A DNA stretch of 52,702 nt. It comes from Pseudonocardiales bacterium (lineage in GTDB: Bacteria; Actinomycetota; Actinomycetes; Mycobacteriales; Jatrophihabitantaceae). Below, one piece after another: positions 8,353 to 17,507 of the stretch. Numbering within the stretch: position 1 is the first letter of the stretch; every line of letters begins with the position of its first letter. Below the pieces are notes generated by a model that was given only the letters and a program-made list of their open reading frames with translations, did not search any database and was not told the origin of the DNA. The stretch is taken from contig JAVEEN010000223.1 of assembly GCA_030840445.1 (NCBI GenBank), positions 1 to 52,702 on the forward strand, in the 5' to 3' direction. Both the position numbers and the translations under genes were made by a program.

Positions 8353-9501
8353 ATGGTCTCAGTTGACATCGCAGCGCTGCGCAGTATCGAACGTGAGAAG
8401 GAGATACCGTTCGACACCGTCATGGAGGCGCTGGAAACTGCGCTGCTGACGGCGTACCGGCACACCAACCATCCGATGCCCAGCGCTCGGGTGGAAATCG
8501 ACCGCAAGAGCGGCGAGATCACCGTCTGGGCCGCCGAGCACGGTCCGGACGGCGCGCTGATCGAGGAATTCGACGACACGCCGACCGACTTCGGACGGAT
8601 CGCCGCCATGACCGCGAAACAGGTGATCATGCAGCGACTGCGGGACGCCGAGCACGACACCACGTACGGCGAATACTCCGGCCATGAAGGCGACATCGTC
8701 ACCGGCGTGATCCAGGCCGATGCCCAGGCCGCCCAGCGGGGGCTGGTCATCATCGAGCTCAACAACAAGATCGAAGCTGTCCTGCCGCAGTCGGAGCAGG
8801 TTCCCGGCGAGGTCTATAACCACGGCACTCGGATCAAGTCCTACGTCGTCGCCGTCACCCGAGGCATGCGAGGTCTGCAGATCACACTGAGCCGGACGCA
8901 CCCGGGCCTGGTCAAGAAGCTGTTCGCCTTGGAGGTGCCCGAGATCGCCGACGGCAGCGTGGAGGTGATGGCCGTGGCCCGGGAGTCCGGCCACCGGACC
9001 AAGATCGCGGTGCGCAGCACCGTCGACGGGCTGAACGCCAAGGGCGCATGTATCGGTCCGATGGGACAACGGGTCCGCAATGTTGTCGCCGAACTGCACG
9101 GCGAGAAGATCGACATCATCGACTACGACGACGATCCCGGGACATTCGTCGGAAATGCGCTGTCACCGGCGCGCGCCCAGCAGATCACCATCGTCGACCC
9201 GATGGCGAAAGCCGCTCGAGTGGTCGTCCCGGATTATCAGCTCTCCCTCGCCATCGGCCGTGAGGGTCAGAACGCACGGCTCGCCGCCCGGCTGACTGGT
9301 TGGCGGATCGATATCCACTCCGACGCCGAGGGAAATGACGGGCGGACTGGCGGGCGAACTGACGGGGGGAATGCCGAAACCGCCTCACCCGTTGTAGCCG
9401 AGGTCGGCATTGGCCAGTCGGCTGGCTCTGGGCGATTGGTCGGCACGATGGGAGCTGCGGACCCAGGTCCGGTGGATTCGTCCGCCGAACATAGGGAGTA
9501 G
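8353..9501 (+). CDS. nusA: Transcription termination/antitermination factor NusA
   Basis: RNA polymerase-binding factor of 382 residues controlling pausing, termination and rrn antitermination. Domain order: N-terminal RNAP-binding region (1-125), S1 domain (about 130-200, GDIVTGVIQ to [10 protein letters not shown]), then KH1 and KH2 ([16 protein letters not shown] and [21 protein letters not shown]). It lacks the acidic repeats of E. coli NusA and instead ends in a low-complexity Gly/Asp/Thr tail with the repeat [11 protein letters not shown]-like region (about residue 330 on), typical of actinobacterial forms in length but not in sequence. Confidence 0.96.
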   Translation: MVSVDIAALRSIEREKEIPFDTVMEALETALLTAYRHTNHPMPSARVEIDRKSGEITVWAAEHGPDGALIEEFDDTPTDFGRIAAMTAKQVIMQRLRDAEHDTTYGEYSGHEGDIVTGVIQADAQAAQRGLVIIELNNKIEAVLPQSEQVPGEVYNHGTRIKSYVVAVTRGMRGLQITLSRTHPGLVKKLFALEVPEIADGSVEVMAVARESGHRTKIAVRSTVDGLNAKGACIGPMGQRVRNVVAELHGEKIDIIDYDDDPGTFVGNALSPARAQQITIVDPMAKAARVVVPDYQLSLAIGREGQNARLAARLTGWRIDIHSDAEGNDGRTGGRTDGGNAETASPVVAEVGIGQSAGSGRLVGTMGAADPGPVDSSAEHRE

Positions 9502-9509
9502 ACTCGTCC

Positions 9510-9845
9510 GTGGCCGTCACCCCATTGGGGGCAGTCCCGCTGCATCATGTGGTCATCCGCACGTGCATCGGCTGCCGCCACAGAGCGACAGCCGCCGAGT
9601 TGCTCCGCGTCGTCGCGGATCGTGCGGTATCCATTGTCCCGGTTGATCCGGTTCAGGTCCGCCCGGATCCACGCCGTCGCGCGCCGGGCAGGGGAGCATG
9701 GATTCACCCGAACCCGGAATGCGTCGCTCTCGCTGAGCGTCGTCGGGCCTTCGGGAGGGCGCTGCGGATCGCAGCGGCCACCGATCCGACGCCGGTCCGT
9801 GAATACGTCGCATTGTTGTTCGCCGCCAGTCCGACTGGTGAGTGA
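9510..9845 (+). CDS. ylxR: YlxR family (DUF448) RNA-binding protein
   Basis: A 111-residue basic protein found between nusA and infB in many Gram-positive bacteria, implicated as a nucleoid or RNase P-associated regulator in other species. The family signature RTCIGCR sits at residues 17-23 with Cys19 and Cys22, and GRGAWIHPNPECV follows near residue 61. GTG start at 9510, 8 bp after nusA. Confidence 0.9.
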   Translation: MAVTPLGAVPLHHVVIRTCIGCRHRATAAELLRVVADRAVSIVPVDPVQVRPDPRRRAPGRGAWIHPNPECVALAERRRAFGRALRIAAATDPTPVREYVALLFAASPTGE

Positions 9846-9927
9846 GCGGCCCAGCAACCAGCACCATCCCGCTCGGCTACCGCCGATCGGGACACAGGGG
9901 AGACCCGCGAAAGTGAGACGAAGAGCT

Positions 9928-9973
9928 ATGAGCACCCGATGAAGCGCCAACCATGATTGCGTTTCCCACCTAA
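9928..9973 (+). promoter_or_regulatory. Three ATGA-chained mini-ORFs in the infB leader
   Basis: uORF1 ATG AGC ACC CGA TGA (9928-9942, MSTR), uORF2 at 9939-9956 (MKRQP) and uORF3 at 9953-9973 (MIAFPT). The stop of each overlaps the start of the next by ATGA. They end 45 nt before the infB GTG. A hairpin (CCCG...CGGG, 9868-9891) precedes them. The arrangement suggests reinitiation-dependent control of initiation factor IF2; see findings. Confidence 0.55.
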
Positions 9974-10018
9974 ATCGGGACTGTGCGGGTCACCGCCGGT
10001 CCTGCGACAAGGAGTCCA

Positions 10019-12865
10019 GTGGCAGGCAAGGCCCGCGTACACGAGCTCGCCAAAGAGCTTGGTGTGCCCAGTAAAGAAGTTCTAGCAAAGCTCAGCGAAC
10101 TCGGTGAGTTCGTCAAGAGCGCTTCGTCGACGGTCGAGGCGCCAGTTGCGCGCCGGCTGCGTGAAGCATTCCCCGCCGAGGCGGCAGGGCCCGCGAAGAA
10201 GACCACCGCCAAGGCAACGGTCAACCCGGTGCCCGCCGCGGCGGCCCCGGCCGCAGTGGCCGAGACGCCGTCGCCAGTCGCACCGATTCCGCCGGTTTCG
10301 GTCCCGATCGCTCCGGCGGCGACAGCAGCTCCGACGAGCCCCGCCGCACCCGCGGCGTTGGACGATCAGAGCGCAGCGACCCGGCCGACGAGCCCGGCCG
10401 CCTCGCCGAGGCCGGCCGGACCCCGTCCGGGTGCGCCTCGGGTCGCCAACAACCCGTTCGGCGTCGGTGGCGGTCAGTCTGCTGTGCGACCGGCATCACC
10501 TCGTCCCGCAGGCACCACGCCGGGTCACAATCAGGGCCAGATGCCGCCCCGCCCGGCCAGCCCCCGTCCGGGTGGCTCGGCCGGTCCCGGCGGCCCCCGG
10601 CCCAACCCAGGCATGATGCCGCCCCGGCCCAACCCGGGCACGGTGCCGGGTCGCACCGGCGGCCCCGGCCGTCCAGGCGGTCCCGGCCGTCCGGGCGGTC
10701 CTCCCGGTCCCGGTGGCGCTGGTCGCCCAGCCGGTCCCGGTGGCGCTGGTCGTCCTGGTGGCGCTCCTGCCGGAGGCGGTAACTACCGCACCGGTGGACC
10801 CGGCGGTGGCGGCGGCGGTGGCTATCGCGGTGCCCCCGGTGGCGGCGGTGGTGCAGGTGCTCCCGGTGGTGGCGGCTTCGGTCCCCGTCCCGGCGGTGGC
10901 GGACCCGGTGGTCGCGGTCGCGGCGCCGGTACGGCCGGAGCGTTCGGCCGGCAGGGTGGTCGTCCGACCCGAGGCCGCAAGAGCAAGAAGCAGCGGCGTC
11001 AGGAGTTCGACAACATGTCGGCTCCGTCGATCGGCGGCGTTCAGGTTCCGCGTGGCAACGGCGACGTCTTACGGCTGCCCCGTGGCGCCTCGCTATCCGA
11101 TTTCGCCGAGAAGATCAATGCCGAACCGGCTTCGCTGGTCACGGTGATGTTCCACCTCGGAGAGATGGTCACCGCGACCCAGTCGGTCAACGAAGAGACC
11201 CTGCAACTGCTCGGTGCCGAGCTGAACTACAACGTCCAGGTCGTAAGCCCCGAGGACGAGGACCGCGAGCTGCTCGAGTCCTTCGACCTGACCTTCGGCG
11301 ATGACCAGGGCGAAGACGCGGACCTGATTGCCCGGGCCCCGATCGTGACCGTGATGGGCCACGTCGACCACGGTAAGACCCGTCTGCTCGATGCGATCCG
11401 TAAGACGAACGTCATCGGAGGCGAGGCCGGCGGCATCACCCAGCACATCGGTGCCTATCAGGTGCACGTCGACCACGACGGCAGCACTCGGCCGATCACC
11501 TTCATCGACACCCCTGGTCACGAGGCGTTCACCGCCATGCGTGCCCGTGGTGCCAAGGTGACGGACATCGCCGTGCTGGTGGTCGCGGCCGACGACGGCG
11601 TCATGCCGCAAACGATCGAGGCGCTCAACCACGCCCAGGCTGCGGAAGTGCCGATCGTGGTGGCCGTCAACAAGATCGACAAGGAAGGCGCCAACCCGGC
11701 CAAGGTCCGCCAGCAGCTGACCGAGTACGGGCTGGTGGCCGAGGAGTATGGCGGCGACACGCTGTTCGTCGACGTCTCGGCGCGAAACAACCTGCACATC
11801 GACGATCTGCTCGAGGGCATCCTGCTGACCGCTGACGCGGCACTGGACCTGCGGGCAAACCCGGATCAGGACGCGCAGGGCATCGCCATCGAGGCTCATC
11901 TGGACCGCGGTCGTGGTCCGGTGGCAACGGTGCTGGTACAGCGCGGAACGCTGAACGTCGGTGACTCCATCGTGGCCGGTGACGCGTTCGGCCGGGTCCG
12001 GGCCATGCTCGACGACGACGGCAACCCCGTCGACCAGGCCGGACCGGGTACTCCGGTGATGGTGCTCGGCCTGACCTCCGTGCCCGGCGCCGGTGACTCG
12101 TTCATCGTCGTCGAGGAGGATCGGATCGCCCGCCAGATCGCCGACCGGCGGTCGACGCGGGAACGGAACGCGCAGCTGGCGTCCAACCGTCGACGGATCT
12201 CCCTCGACGACCTGGACAAGGCACTCGCCGCCGGTGAGGTTCAGCAGCTGAACCTGATCATCAAGGGTGACGTCTCCGGCTCGGTGGAGGCCCTCGAAGA
12301 TTCGTTGTTGAAGATCGAGCTCAACGACGGAAACGACGAGGTGTCGCTGCGGGTCATCGGTCGCGGCGTCGGTGCGATCAACGAGAACGACGTCAACCTG
12401 GCCATCGCCTCGGACGCCGTCATCATCGGCTTCAACGTCCGGCCGGCGGGCAAGGCCGGTGAGATGGCGGACCGCGAAGGTGTGGATGTCCGGTACTACA
12501 CGGTCATCTACCAGGCGATCGACGAGATCGAAGCGGCGCTCAAGGGCATGCTCAAGCCCGAGTTCGAAGAGGCACAGCTCGGCACCGCCGAGGTCCGTGA
12601 GGTGTTCAGGGTTCCGAAGATCGGAAACGTCGCTGGTTCGATCGTGCGGTCTGGCACGATCAGGCGTAACTCCAAGGCGCGCCTGGTCCGCGACGGCATC
12701 GTGGTCAACGAGCACCTGTCGGTGGATTCGCTGCGGCGGTTCAAGGACGATGCGACCGAGGTCCGCGAGGGCTTCGAGTGCGGTATCGGCCTCGGGTCGT
12801 TCAACGACATCAAGGTCGGCGACATCATCGAGACCTTCGAGATGCGCGAGAAGCCGCGCGGCTAG
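10019..12865 (+). CDS. infB: Translation initiation factor IF-2
   Basis: GTPase that brings fMet-tRNA to the 30S subunit and promotes subunit joining. I start at the GTG 10019 ([16 protein letters not shown]), matching the conserved actinobacterial N-terminus and preceded by AAGGAG (10009-10014); a GTG at 9983 would add 12 residues. Length is 948. The order is IF2_N helix domain, a Pro/Ala then extremely Gly/Pro/Arg-rich linker (about 120-320), G domain with G1 GHVDHGKT (447-454), DTPGH, NKID and SAR motifs, then domains II-IV ending in EMREKPRG. The linker is the only odd part, low in complexity and over 80% G+C. Confidence 0.97.
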   Translation: MAGKARVHELAKELGVPSKEVLAKLSELGEFVKSASSTVEAPVARRLREAFPAEAAGPAKKTTAKATVNPVPAAAAPAAVAETPSPVAPIPPVSVPIAPAATAAPTSPAAPAALDDQSAATRPTSPAASPRPAGPRPGAPRVANNPFGVGGGQSAVRPASPRPAGTTPGHNQGQMPPRPASPRPGGSAGPGGPRPNPGMMPPRPNPGTVPGRTGGPGRPGGPGRPGGPPGPGGAGRPAGPGGAGRPGGAPAGGGNYRTGGPGGGGGGGYRGAPGGGGGAGAPGGGGFGPRPGGGGPGGRGRGAGTAGAFGRQGGRPTRGRKSKKQRRQEFDNMSAPSIGGVQVPRGNGDVLRLPRGASLSDFAEKINAEPASLVTVMFHLGEMVTATQSVNEETLQLLGAELNYNVQVVSPEDEDRELLESFDLTFGDDQGEDADLIARAPIVTVMGHVDHGKTRLLDAIRKTNVIGGEAGGITQHIGAYQVHVDHDGSTRPITFIDTPGHEAFTAMRARGAKVTDIAVLVVAADDGVMPQTIEALNHAQAAEVPIVVAVNKIDKEGANPAKVRQQLTEYGLVAEEYGGDTLFVDVSARNNLHIDDLLEGILLTADAALDLRANPDQDAQGIAIEAHLDRGRGPVATVLVQRGTLNVGDSIVAGDAFGRVRAMLDDDGNPVDQAGPGTPVMVLGLTSVPGAGDSFIVVEEDRIARQIADRRSTRERNAQLASNRRRISLDDLDKALAAGEVQQLNLIIKGDVSGSVEALEDSLLKIELNDGNDEVSLRVIGRGVGAINENDVNLAIASDAVIIGFNVRPAGKAGEMADREGVDVRYYTVIYQAIDEIEAALKGMLKPEFEEAQLGTAEVREVFRVPKIGNVAGSIVRSGTIRRNSKARLVRDGIVVNEHLSVDSLRRFKDDATEVREGFECGIGLGSFNDIKVGDIIETFEMREKPRG

Positions 12866-12878
12866 TTCAGGAAGCGAT

Positions 12879-12919
12879 CGGGGAGTTTTCCGTCCATCAA
12901 CTGGACGGGAAACTCCCCG
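12879..12919 (+). terminator. 18-bp near-perfect hairpin between infB and rbfA
   Basis: The arms 12879-12896 and 12902-12919 pair over 18 positions with one G-U-type pair and a 5-nt loop TCAAC. It starts 14 nt after the infB stop. No T-tract follows, and rbfA begins 26 nt later, so it could be a U-less terminator/attenuator, an mRNA-stabilising end or an RNase III site. Confidence 0.75.
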
Positions 12920-12944
12920 ACGTATGTGAGGAAGGGAAGACACC

Positions 12945-13415
12945 ATGGCTGATTCGCCCAGATCCCGGCGGATGGCAGGGCGCATTCGGCAGATCGTCGC
13001 CTCCTACATCGAGAGCCAGATCAAGGACCCACGACTCGGCATGGTCACCGTCACCGACGTGCGGATGACCGGCGATCTGCACGACGCGACGATTTTCTAC
13101 ACCGTGTTCGGGGACAACAACGAACGGGCCGACTCGAGTGCGGCCCTCGAAGCCGCCAAGGGCCAGATGCGATCAGAGGTCGGCCGCCAGACCGGGGTGA
13201 AGTTCACCCCGACGCTGACCTTCGTACCCGACGAGATCCCCGAGACGGCCAAGCACATCGAGGAGCTGCTCGCCGTGGCCCGGCAGGCGGACGCGGAGGT
13301 GCTGAAGGTTCGGGAGAACGCGGTTCCGGCCGGTGACCCCGACCCCTACCGCAAGCCTCGTGAGGACGACGAGAACGAGGACGACGAGGCTGCCGGCGCC
13401 GCGGCGCAGGCCTGA
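12945..13415 (+). CDS. rbfA: 30S ribosome-binding factor A
   Basis: A 156-residue KH-like protein required for 16S rRNA 5'-end maturation and cold adaptation. The family core is visible: [25 protein letters not shown] at the N-terminus, [18 protein letters not shown] and the [17 protein letters not shown] segment. The C-terminal tail is highly acidic ([12 protein letters not shown]). ATG at 12945 with GAGGAAGGGA just upstream. It follows infB after a strong hairpin. Confidence 0.95.
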   Translation: MADSPRSRRMAGRIRQIVASYIESQIKDPRLGMVTVTDVRMTGDLHDATIFYTVFGDNNERADSSAALEAAKGQMRSEVGRQTGVKFTPTLTFVPDEIPETAKHIEELLAVARQADAEVLKVRENAVPAGDPDPYRKPREDDENEDDEAAGAAAQA

Positions 13416-13438
13416 CGCGCCAGAAAGACGGGACGCAG

Positions 13439-13981
13439 ATGCTCATCCGGACCGCGACGGAACTCGACTGGCCCTCGGTCTGGCCGTTCTGGCGCGAGAT
13501 CGTCGCGGCGGGGGACACCTATACCTACGAGCCGATTACCGATTCGGAGCGGGCCCGGGAAGTCTGGTTCGGTTCCGGCAGCTACCAGACCTGGGTCTGC
13601 ACGATTGATGACTCAGACGAATCCGAGTCCGACGAACCCGGCAGCCCGGCACCGACCGACGATGCCGGCCGGATCGTGGGCACCTATCACCTCGGGCCCA
13701 ACCACGGTGGTGCCGGTTCGCACATCGCGAACGGCTCCTACATGGTGGCGCCCGGAATCCGGGGCCACGGCATCGGTCGCGCCATGGTCGAGCACTCCAT
13801 CAGGCGCGCCACCGAGTCCGGTTACCTGGGAATCCAGTTCAATGCGGTTGCGGCCAGCAATACGTACGCGATAAGGCTGTATGTCGATCTCGGATTCAAC
13901 ATCATCGGACGGGTTCCCGGCGGATTTCGGCATCCCCAACAGGGGTTGATCGATCTGTTGATCATGCACCGCGCTCTGTAG
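13439..13981 (+). CDS. GNAT family N-acetyltransferase
   Basis: A 180-residue acetyltransferase with the acetyl-CoA loop VAPGIRGHGIGRAMVEHSI near residue 102 and the C-terminal NTYAIRLYVDLGFNIIGR block. The substrate is unknown. An acidic Ser/Asp/Glu-rich insertion (about 60-80, DDSDESESDEPGS) interrupts the sheet before the IVGTYHLGPN strand. It lies 23 bp after rbfA, where many actinobacteria carry the DHH phosphoesterase nrnA, and 45 bp before the MATE gene. Confidence 0.9.
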   Translation: MLIRTATELDWPSVWPFWREIVAAGDTYTYEPITDSERAREVWFGSGSYQTWVCTIDDSDESESDEPGSPAPTDDAGRIVGTYHLGPNHGGAGSHIANGSYMVAPGIRGHGIGRAMVEHSIRRATESGYLGIQFNAVAASNTYAIRLYVDLGFNIIGRVPGGFRHPQQGLIDLLIMHRAL

Positions 13982-14026
13982 CAATAGCGGCCCTGCGGCC
14001 AAGCCATCTCGAGAGGAGGGAGTGCG

Positions 14027-15334
14027 GTGACCACCACGGACGCGTCGTCCCGGCGCATCGTGGCCCTGGCCGCTTCCGCCTTCGTGGTTTTGGCCGCGGA
14101 ACCATTGTTCCTGCTGGTCGACACCGCAGTGGTCGGTCATCTGGGGCGGGTGCCGCTCGCCGCCCTGGGGGCCGCAGGCACGATCATGACCCTGCTTGCC
14201 ATCGTGGGCACCTCCCTCGAGTACGGCACCACCGGGCGGGCCGCCCGCTTCTACGGCGCGGGTCGACGCGAGGCCGCTGTGAACGAAGGCGTGCAGGCAT
14301 CGTGGCTCGGCCTGCTGATCGGCCTGGTGGCCGTGGTCGTCGGTGAGTTGGTTGCGGGCCCGGTCACCCGGCTGGTGGCCGGCGGCTCCAATGACGTCGC
14401 GGCGGCCGCCGAATCCTGGCTGCGCATCGCCGTGCTCGGACTTCCCGGGATCCTGCTGGTGCTTGCTGGAAACGGTTGGCTGCGGGGCGTCCAGGACACC
14501 CGGACCCCGGTTCGAATCGTGCTCGTCGCGAATGTGCTGTCCGCGCTGGCCTCGCCGCTACTGGTCTATCCGGCCGGTCTGGGGCTGGCGGGCTCCGCGG
14601 TGGCGAACGTGCTGGCGCAGTGGGTCGGAGCTGCACTCTGCGTCCTCGCGATTCGCCGGGAGTCGGTGCCATCGGTGCCGCACTGGCACGTGATGCGCAA
14701 GCAGTTGGTGGTGAGCCGGGATCTGGTTCTCCGCGCGCTGGCCTTTCAAGCCGCCTACCTGACGGCGGCCGGGGTCGCGGGCCGAATGGGGGCGGCGCAA
14801 CTGGCGGCGCACCAGGTGGGCCTGCAACTGTGGGAGTTCATCGCCCTGCTCCTCGATTCCTTCGCCATCGCCGCCCAGTCGCTGGTGGGCGCGGCTCTCG
14901 GCAGCGGCGATGTCGATGCGGCCCGGAACACAGCCTGGCGGGTGAGCCGATTCGGGATCAGCGCCGGTGTGGTGTTCGGGGCGCTGATGGCGGCCAGCTG
15001 GTACGTGCTGCCCGCCGCGTTCAGCTCGGACCAGGAAGTTCAGCACCAGGCCCATATCTTGTGGCCGTGGCTGGTGTCGCTGATGCCCCTGGCCGGTGTG
15101 GTCTTCGCGCTGGACGGGGTCCTGCTGGGTGCCGGGGACAATGCGTTCGTGCGTACCGTGACCCTGGTCGCGGCGCTCGGCGGCTACGTACCGCTGTGTC
15201 TGGCCGCATTGCATTTCGGCTGGGGTCTGGGTGGCGTGTGGCTCGGCCTGGCCGTATTCATCGCGATCCGGTTCGTCGGGATGGCCTGGCGGACCCGGAG
15301 CGATCGATGGCTCGTCGTAGGGGAGACGTTGTGA
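14027..15334 (+). CDS. dinF: MATE family efflux transporter (DinF-like)
   Basis: A 435-residue integral membrane protein with about 12 hydrophobic segments, of the multidrug and toxin extrusion family, driven by an ion gradient. Recognisable are AAEPLFLLVDTAVVGHLG near residue 25 and the duplicated counterpart near 245 (MGAAQLAAHQVGLQLWEF). GTG start at 14027 with an excellent GAGGAGGG (14013-14020). The position after rbfA and before truB matches dinF of Mycobacterium. The transported compound is unknown. Confidence 0.92.
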   Translation: MTTTDASSRRIVALAASAFVVLAAEPLFLLVDTAVVGHLGRVPLAALGAAGTIMTLLAIVGTSLEYGTTGRAARFYGAGRREAAVNEGVQASWLGLLIGLVAVVVGELVAGPVTRLVAGGSNDVAAAAESWLRIAVLGLPGILLVLAGNGWLRGVQDTRTPVRIVLVANVLSALASPLLVYPAGLGLAGSAVANVLAQWVGAALCVLAIRRESVPSVPHWHVMRKQLVVSRDLVLRALAFQAAYLTAAGVAGRMGAAQLAAHQVGLQLWEFIALLLDSFAIAAQSLVGAALGSGDVDAARNTAWRVSRFGISAGVVFGALMAASWYVLPAAFSSDQEVQHQAHILWPWLVSLMPLAGVVFALDGVLLGAGDNAFVRTVTLVAALGGYVPLCLAALHFGWGLGGVWLGLAVFIAIRFVGMAWRTRSDRWLVVGETL

Positions 15335-15337
15335 CCG

Positions 15338-16243
15338 ATGGTGCGTAAGGGGCCGACCGGACCCGGTGGGCTGATCATCGTGGACAAGCCGTCCGGCATG
15401 ACCTCCCACGATGTGGTGTCGAAGGTGCGGCGACTGGCCAAGACTCGCCGGGTCGGACACGCCGGCACGCTCGACCCGATGGCCACCGGGGTGCTGGTGA
15501 TCGGCGTCGAACGGTCGACCAAATTGTTGAATCATTTGGTCCTGACGGACAAGACCTATACCGCCACCATCCGGCTCGGCGCCGCCACGACCACCGACGA
15601 CGCCGACGGCGAGATCACGGACGCGGCGGACGCCTCGAAGCTGTCTCGACCACAGATCCTGGCCGGAATCGCCATCCAGCGTGGCGAAATCCAGCAACGC
15701 CCCTCGTCCGTTTCGGCGATCAAGATCGACGGCGAACGGGCATACGCGCGGGTCCGGGCCGGCGAGACAGTGGACCTGGCGGCCCGTCCGGTGGTCGTCT
15801 CGCGGTTCGAGCTCATCGGCGAACCGCAACTTCTGGATCGGTTCTGCGACCTCGACGTGATCGTCGACTGTTCATCAGGCACCTACGTACGCGCGCTGGC
15901 CCGCGACCTCGGGCAGCTGCTCGGCGTCGGGGGGCACCTGACCGCGCTGCGGCGCACCCGAGTGGGTCCCTTCTCCCTCGATCAAGCCCTCACCCTGGAC
16001 GAGCTGGCCGAGCTCGCGGATCCGATCGTGCTGCCCCTGCCACAGGCGATCGCGGCAGCCATGCCGATCCGGCAGATCACCGAAGCCGAGGCGGCCGAAC
16101 TGAGCTTCGGGCGGACGATCGAGCCGGCCGGCATCCAGGGCACGCATGGTGCCATCAAGCCCGGCGGGGTCGCGGTGGCGCTGCTCGAGGAGTCGGCCGG
16201 CCGCAGCCGTCCGGTTCTCGGCTTCACCCCCGCGGGCAGTTGA
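15338..16243 (+). CDS. truB: tRNA pseudouridine-55 synthase
   Basis: Makes pseudouridine 55 in the T-loop of tRNAs. The 301-residue protein has GGLIIVDKPSGMTSHDVV at residues 10-27 and the catalytic motif GHAGTLDPMATGVL with Asp46, then SGTYVRALARDLG and the C-terminal LDELAELADPIVLPL region. The ATG at 15338 lies 3 bp after the MATE stop; a GTG one codon later is also possible. ribF and rpsO, which often follow truB, are not here; efp comes next after about 208 bp. Confidence 0.96.
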   Translation: MVRKGPTGPGGLIIVDKPSGMTSHDVVSKVRRLAKTRRVGHAGTLDPMATGVLVIGVERSTKLLNHLVLTDKTYTATIRLGAATTTDDADGEITDAADASKLSRPQILAGIAIQRGEIQQRPSSVSAIKIDGERAYARVRAGETVDLAARPVVVSRFELIGEPQLLDRFCDLDVIVDCSSGTYVRALARDLGQLLGVGGHLTALRRTRVGPFSLDQALTLDELAELADPIVLPLPQAIAAAMPIRQITEAEAAELSFGRTIEPAGIQGTHGAIKPGGVAVALLEESAGRSRPVLGFTPAGS

Positions 16244-16366
16244 TGACTCAGTTGACGACTGGGGCCGGGCATGCTCGCATCGGCGTAGCGGGGCGCGGCC
16301 GACCTCGGTGGTCCGATCCGGCGCCGGTGCCCGCTAAACTCGTGGGCTGGTGCCGGTCCGCTTCCC

Positions 16367-16420
16367 GGCGACACCGCCTTGGGGCGACACCGCTTGTCTG
16401 TGACCGCTTGGCGACACCGC
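16367..16420 (+). repeat. 11-bp motif repeated three times in the efp leader
   Basis: GGCGACACCGC occurs at 16367-16377, 16383-16393 and 16410-16420, start-to-start spacings 16 and 27 bp, ending 31 bp before the efp start. It may be a binding-site array or a local duplication; nothing else in the 16244-16451 gap is recognisable. Confidence 0.55.
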
Positions 16421-16451
16421 TCTCTTCCAGATCTAGGAGACCTACGCACTC

Positions 16452-17015
16452 ATGGCCAGCACTAACGACCTGAAGAACGGCCTGGTCCTCAACATCGATG
16501 GCCAACTCTGGACAGTCGTGGAATTCCAGCACGTCAAGCCCGGCAAGGGAGGCGCGTTCGTGCGCACGACCCTGAAGAACGTGCTGTCCGGCAAGGTCGT
16601 GGACCGGACGTTCAACGCCGGAACCAAGGTGGAGACTTCGACGGTCGACAAGCGGGCGATGACCTACCTGTACAAGGAAGGCGAGGATTTCGTCTTCATG
16701 GACGGGCAGTCCTATGAGCAGATCCACGTGCCCGCCGCCGTGGTCGGAGATGCCGCTGACTACCTGCTGGACAACTCAGAAGCGGTCATCGCAGTCCATG
16801 AAGATGCCCCCTTGTTCATCGAGCTCCCGACCTCGGTCGAGCTGCTGATCACCTACACCGAGCCGGGCCTTCAGGGTGACCGGGCTACTGGCGGAACGAA
16901 GCCGGCGACCGTGGAAACCGGCGCGGAGGTCCAGGTCCCGCTGTTCGTCACGACCGGCGAGAAAATCAAGATCGACACCCGGGACGGCCGGTACCTCGGT
17001 CGGATCAGTAGCTGA
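16452..17015 (+). CDS. efp: Translation elongation factor P
   Basis: A 187-residue factor that rescues ribosomes stalled at polyproline. Three beta-barrel domains are implied by length and motifs: N-terminal KOW-like loop [11 protein letters not shown] with Lys32 at the tip, [11 protein letters not shown], and the C-terminal [32 protein letters not shown]. No modification enzyme gene (epmA, earP, ymfI) is nearby, in keeping with unmodified actinobacterial EF-P. ATG at 16452 with TAGGAGA (16434-16440). nusB follows after 18 bp. Confidence 0.97.
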   Translation: MASTNDLKNGLVLNIDGQLWTVVEFQHVKPGKGGAFVRTTLKNVLSGKVVDRTFNAGTKVETSTVDKRAMTYLYKEGEDFVFMDGQSYEQIHVPAAVVGDAADYLLDNSEAVIAVHEDAPLFIELPTSVELLITYTEPGLQGDRATGGTKPATVETGAEVQVPLFVTTGEKIKIDTRDGRYLGRISS

Positions 17016-17033
17016 TCGGAACGGGTCCGCGCC

Positions 17034-17456
17034 ATGGCAGCACGCAGCAAAGCCCGCAAACGCGCCGTCGACCTGCTCTACGAGGCCGATCTTCGCGGCG
17101 ACGACGCGGTATCCACCCTGGCCGAGCGAATCGCGCTCGGCGATCCGCCGATCAACGCCTATACGGTGGATCTGGTCGAGGGCGTGGCTTCCCGGCGGCC
17201 CGAGATCGACCGGATGCTGTCGGACTACTCCGAGGGGTGGACGCTGGAGCGGATGCCGGGAGTCGACCGGGCCATCCTCCGGGTCGGTCTCTATGAGCTG
17301 CTGTGGGCCGATGACATCCCGGACGCGGTCGCCATCGACGAAGCCGTCGAGCTCGCCAAGACCTTGTCGACCGACGACTCACCGAGGTTCATCAACGGCA
17401 TTCTCGGCCGGGTCCTGCGTGACAACATCCCTGCCGGTGGCACCGCCGGGAGCTGA
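17034..17456 (+). CDS. nusB: Transcription antitermination factor NusB
   Basis: A 140-residue all-helical RNA-binding protein that acts with NusA/NusE on rrn boxA elements. Signature pieces are SKARKRAVDLLYEADLRG at the N-terminus, ERMPGVDRAILRVGLYELLW (residues 71-90) and VAIDEAVELAKTLSTDDSPRFINGILG near the end. ATG at 17034. It is convergent with bldD, with 51 bp between the stop codons and no clear terminator hairpin. Confidence 0.95.
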   Translation: MAARSKARKRAVDLLYEADLRGDDAVSTLAERIALGDPPINAYTVDLVEGVASRRPEIDRMLSDYSEGWTLERMPGVDRAILRVGLYELLWADDIPDAVAIDEAVELAKTLSTDDSPRFINGILGRVLRDNIPAGGTAGS

Positions 17457-17507
17457 GTTGCGTTCGGTGCCGCCCGGCAGCCTTGCACCGCTGTCAGGGA
17501 CCGCCGC

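Noticed and set aside
10500-10980. Separate collagen-like or phage tail gene
   Set aside because: The Gly-rich tract is in frame with both ends of IF2 and is a linker typical of actinobacterial infB.
11093-12985. 630-codon minus-strand open frame opposite infB
   Set aside because: Same antisense shadow effect; infB carries all GTPase motifs on the plus strand.
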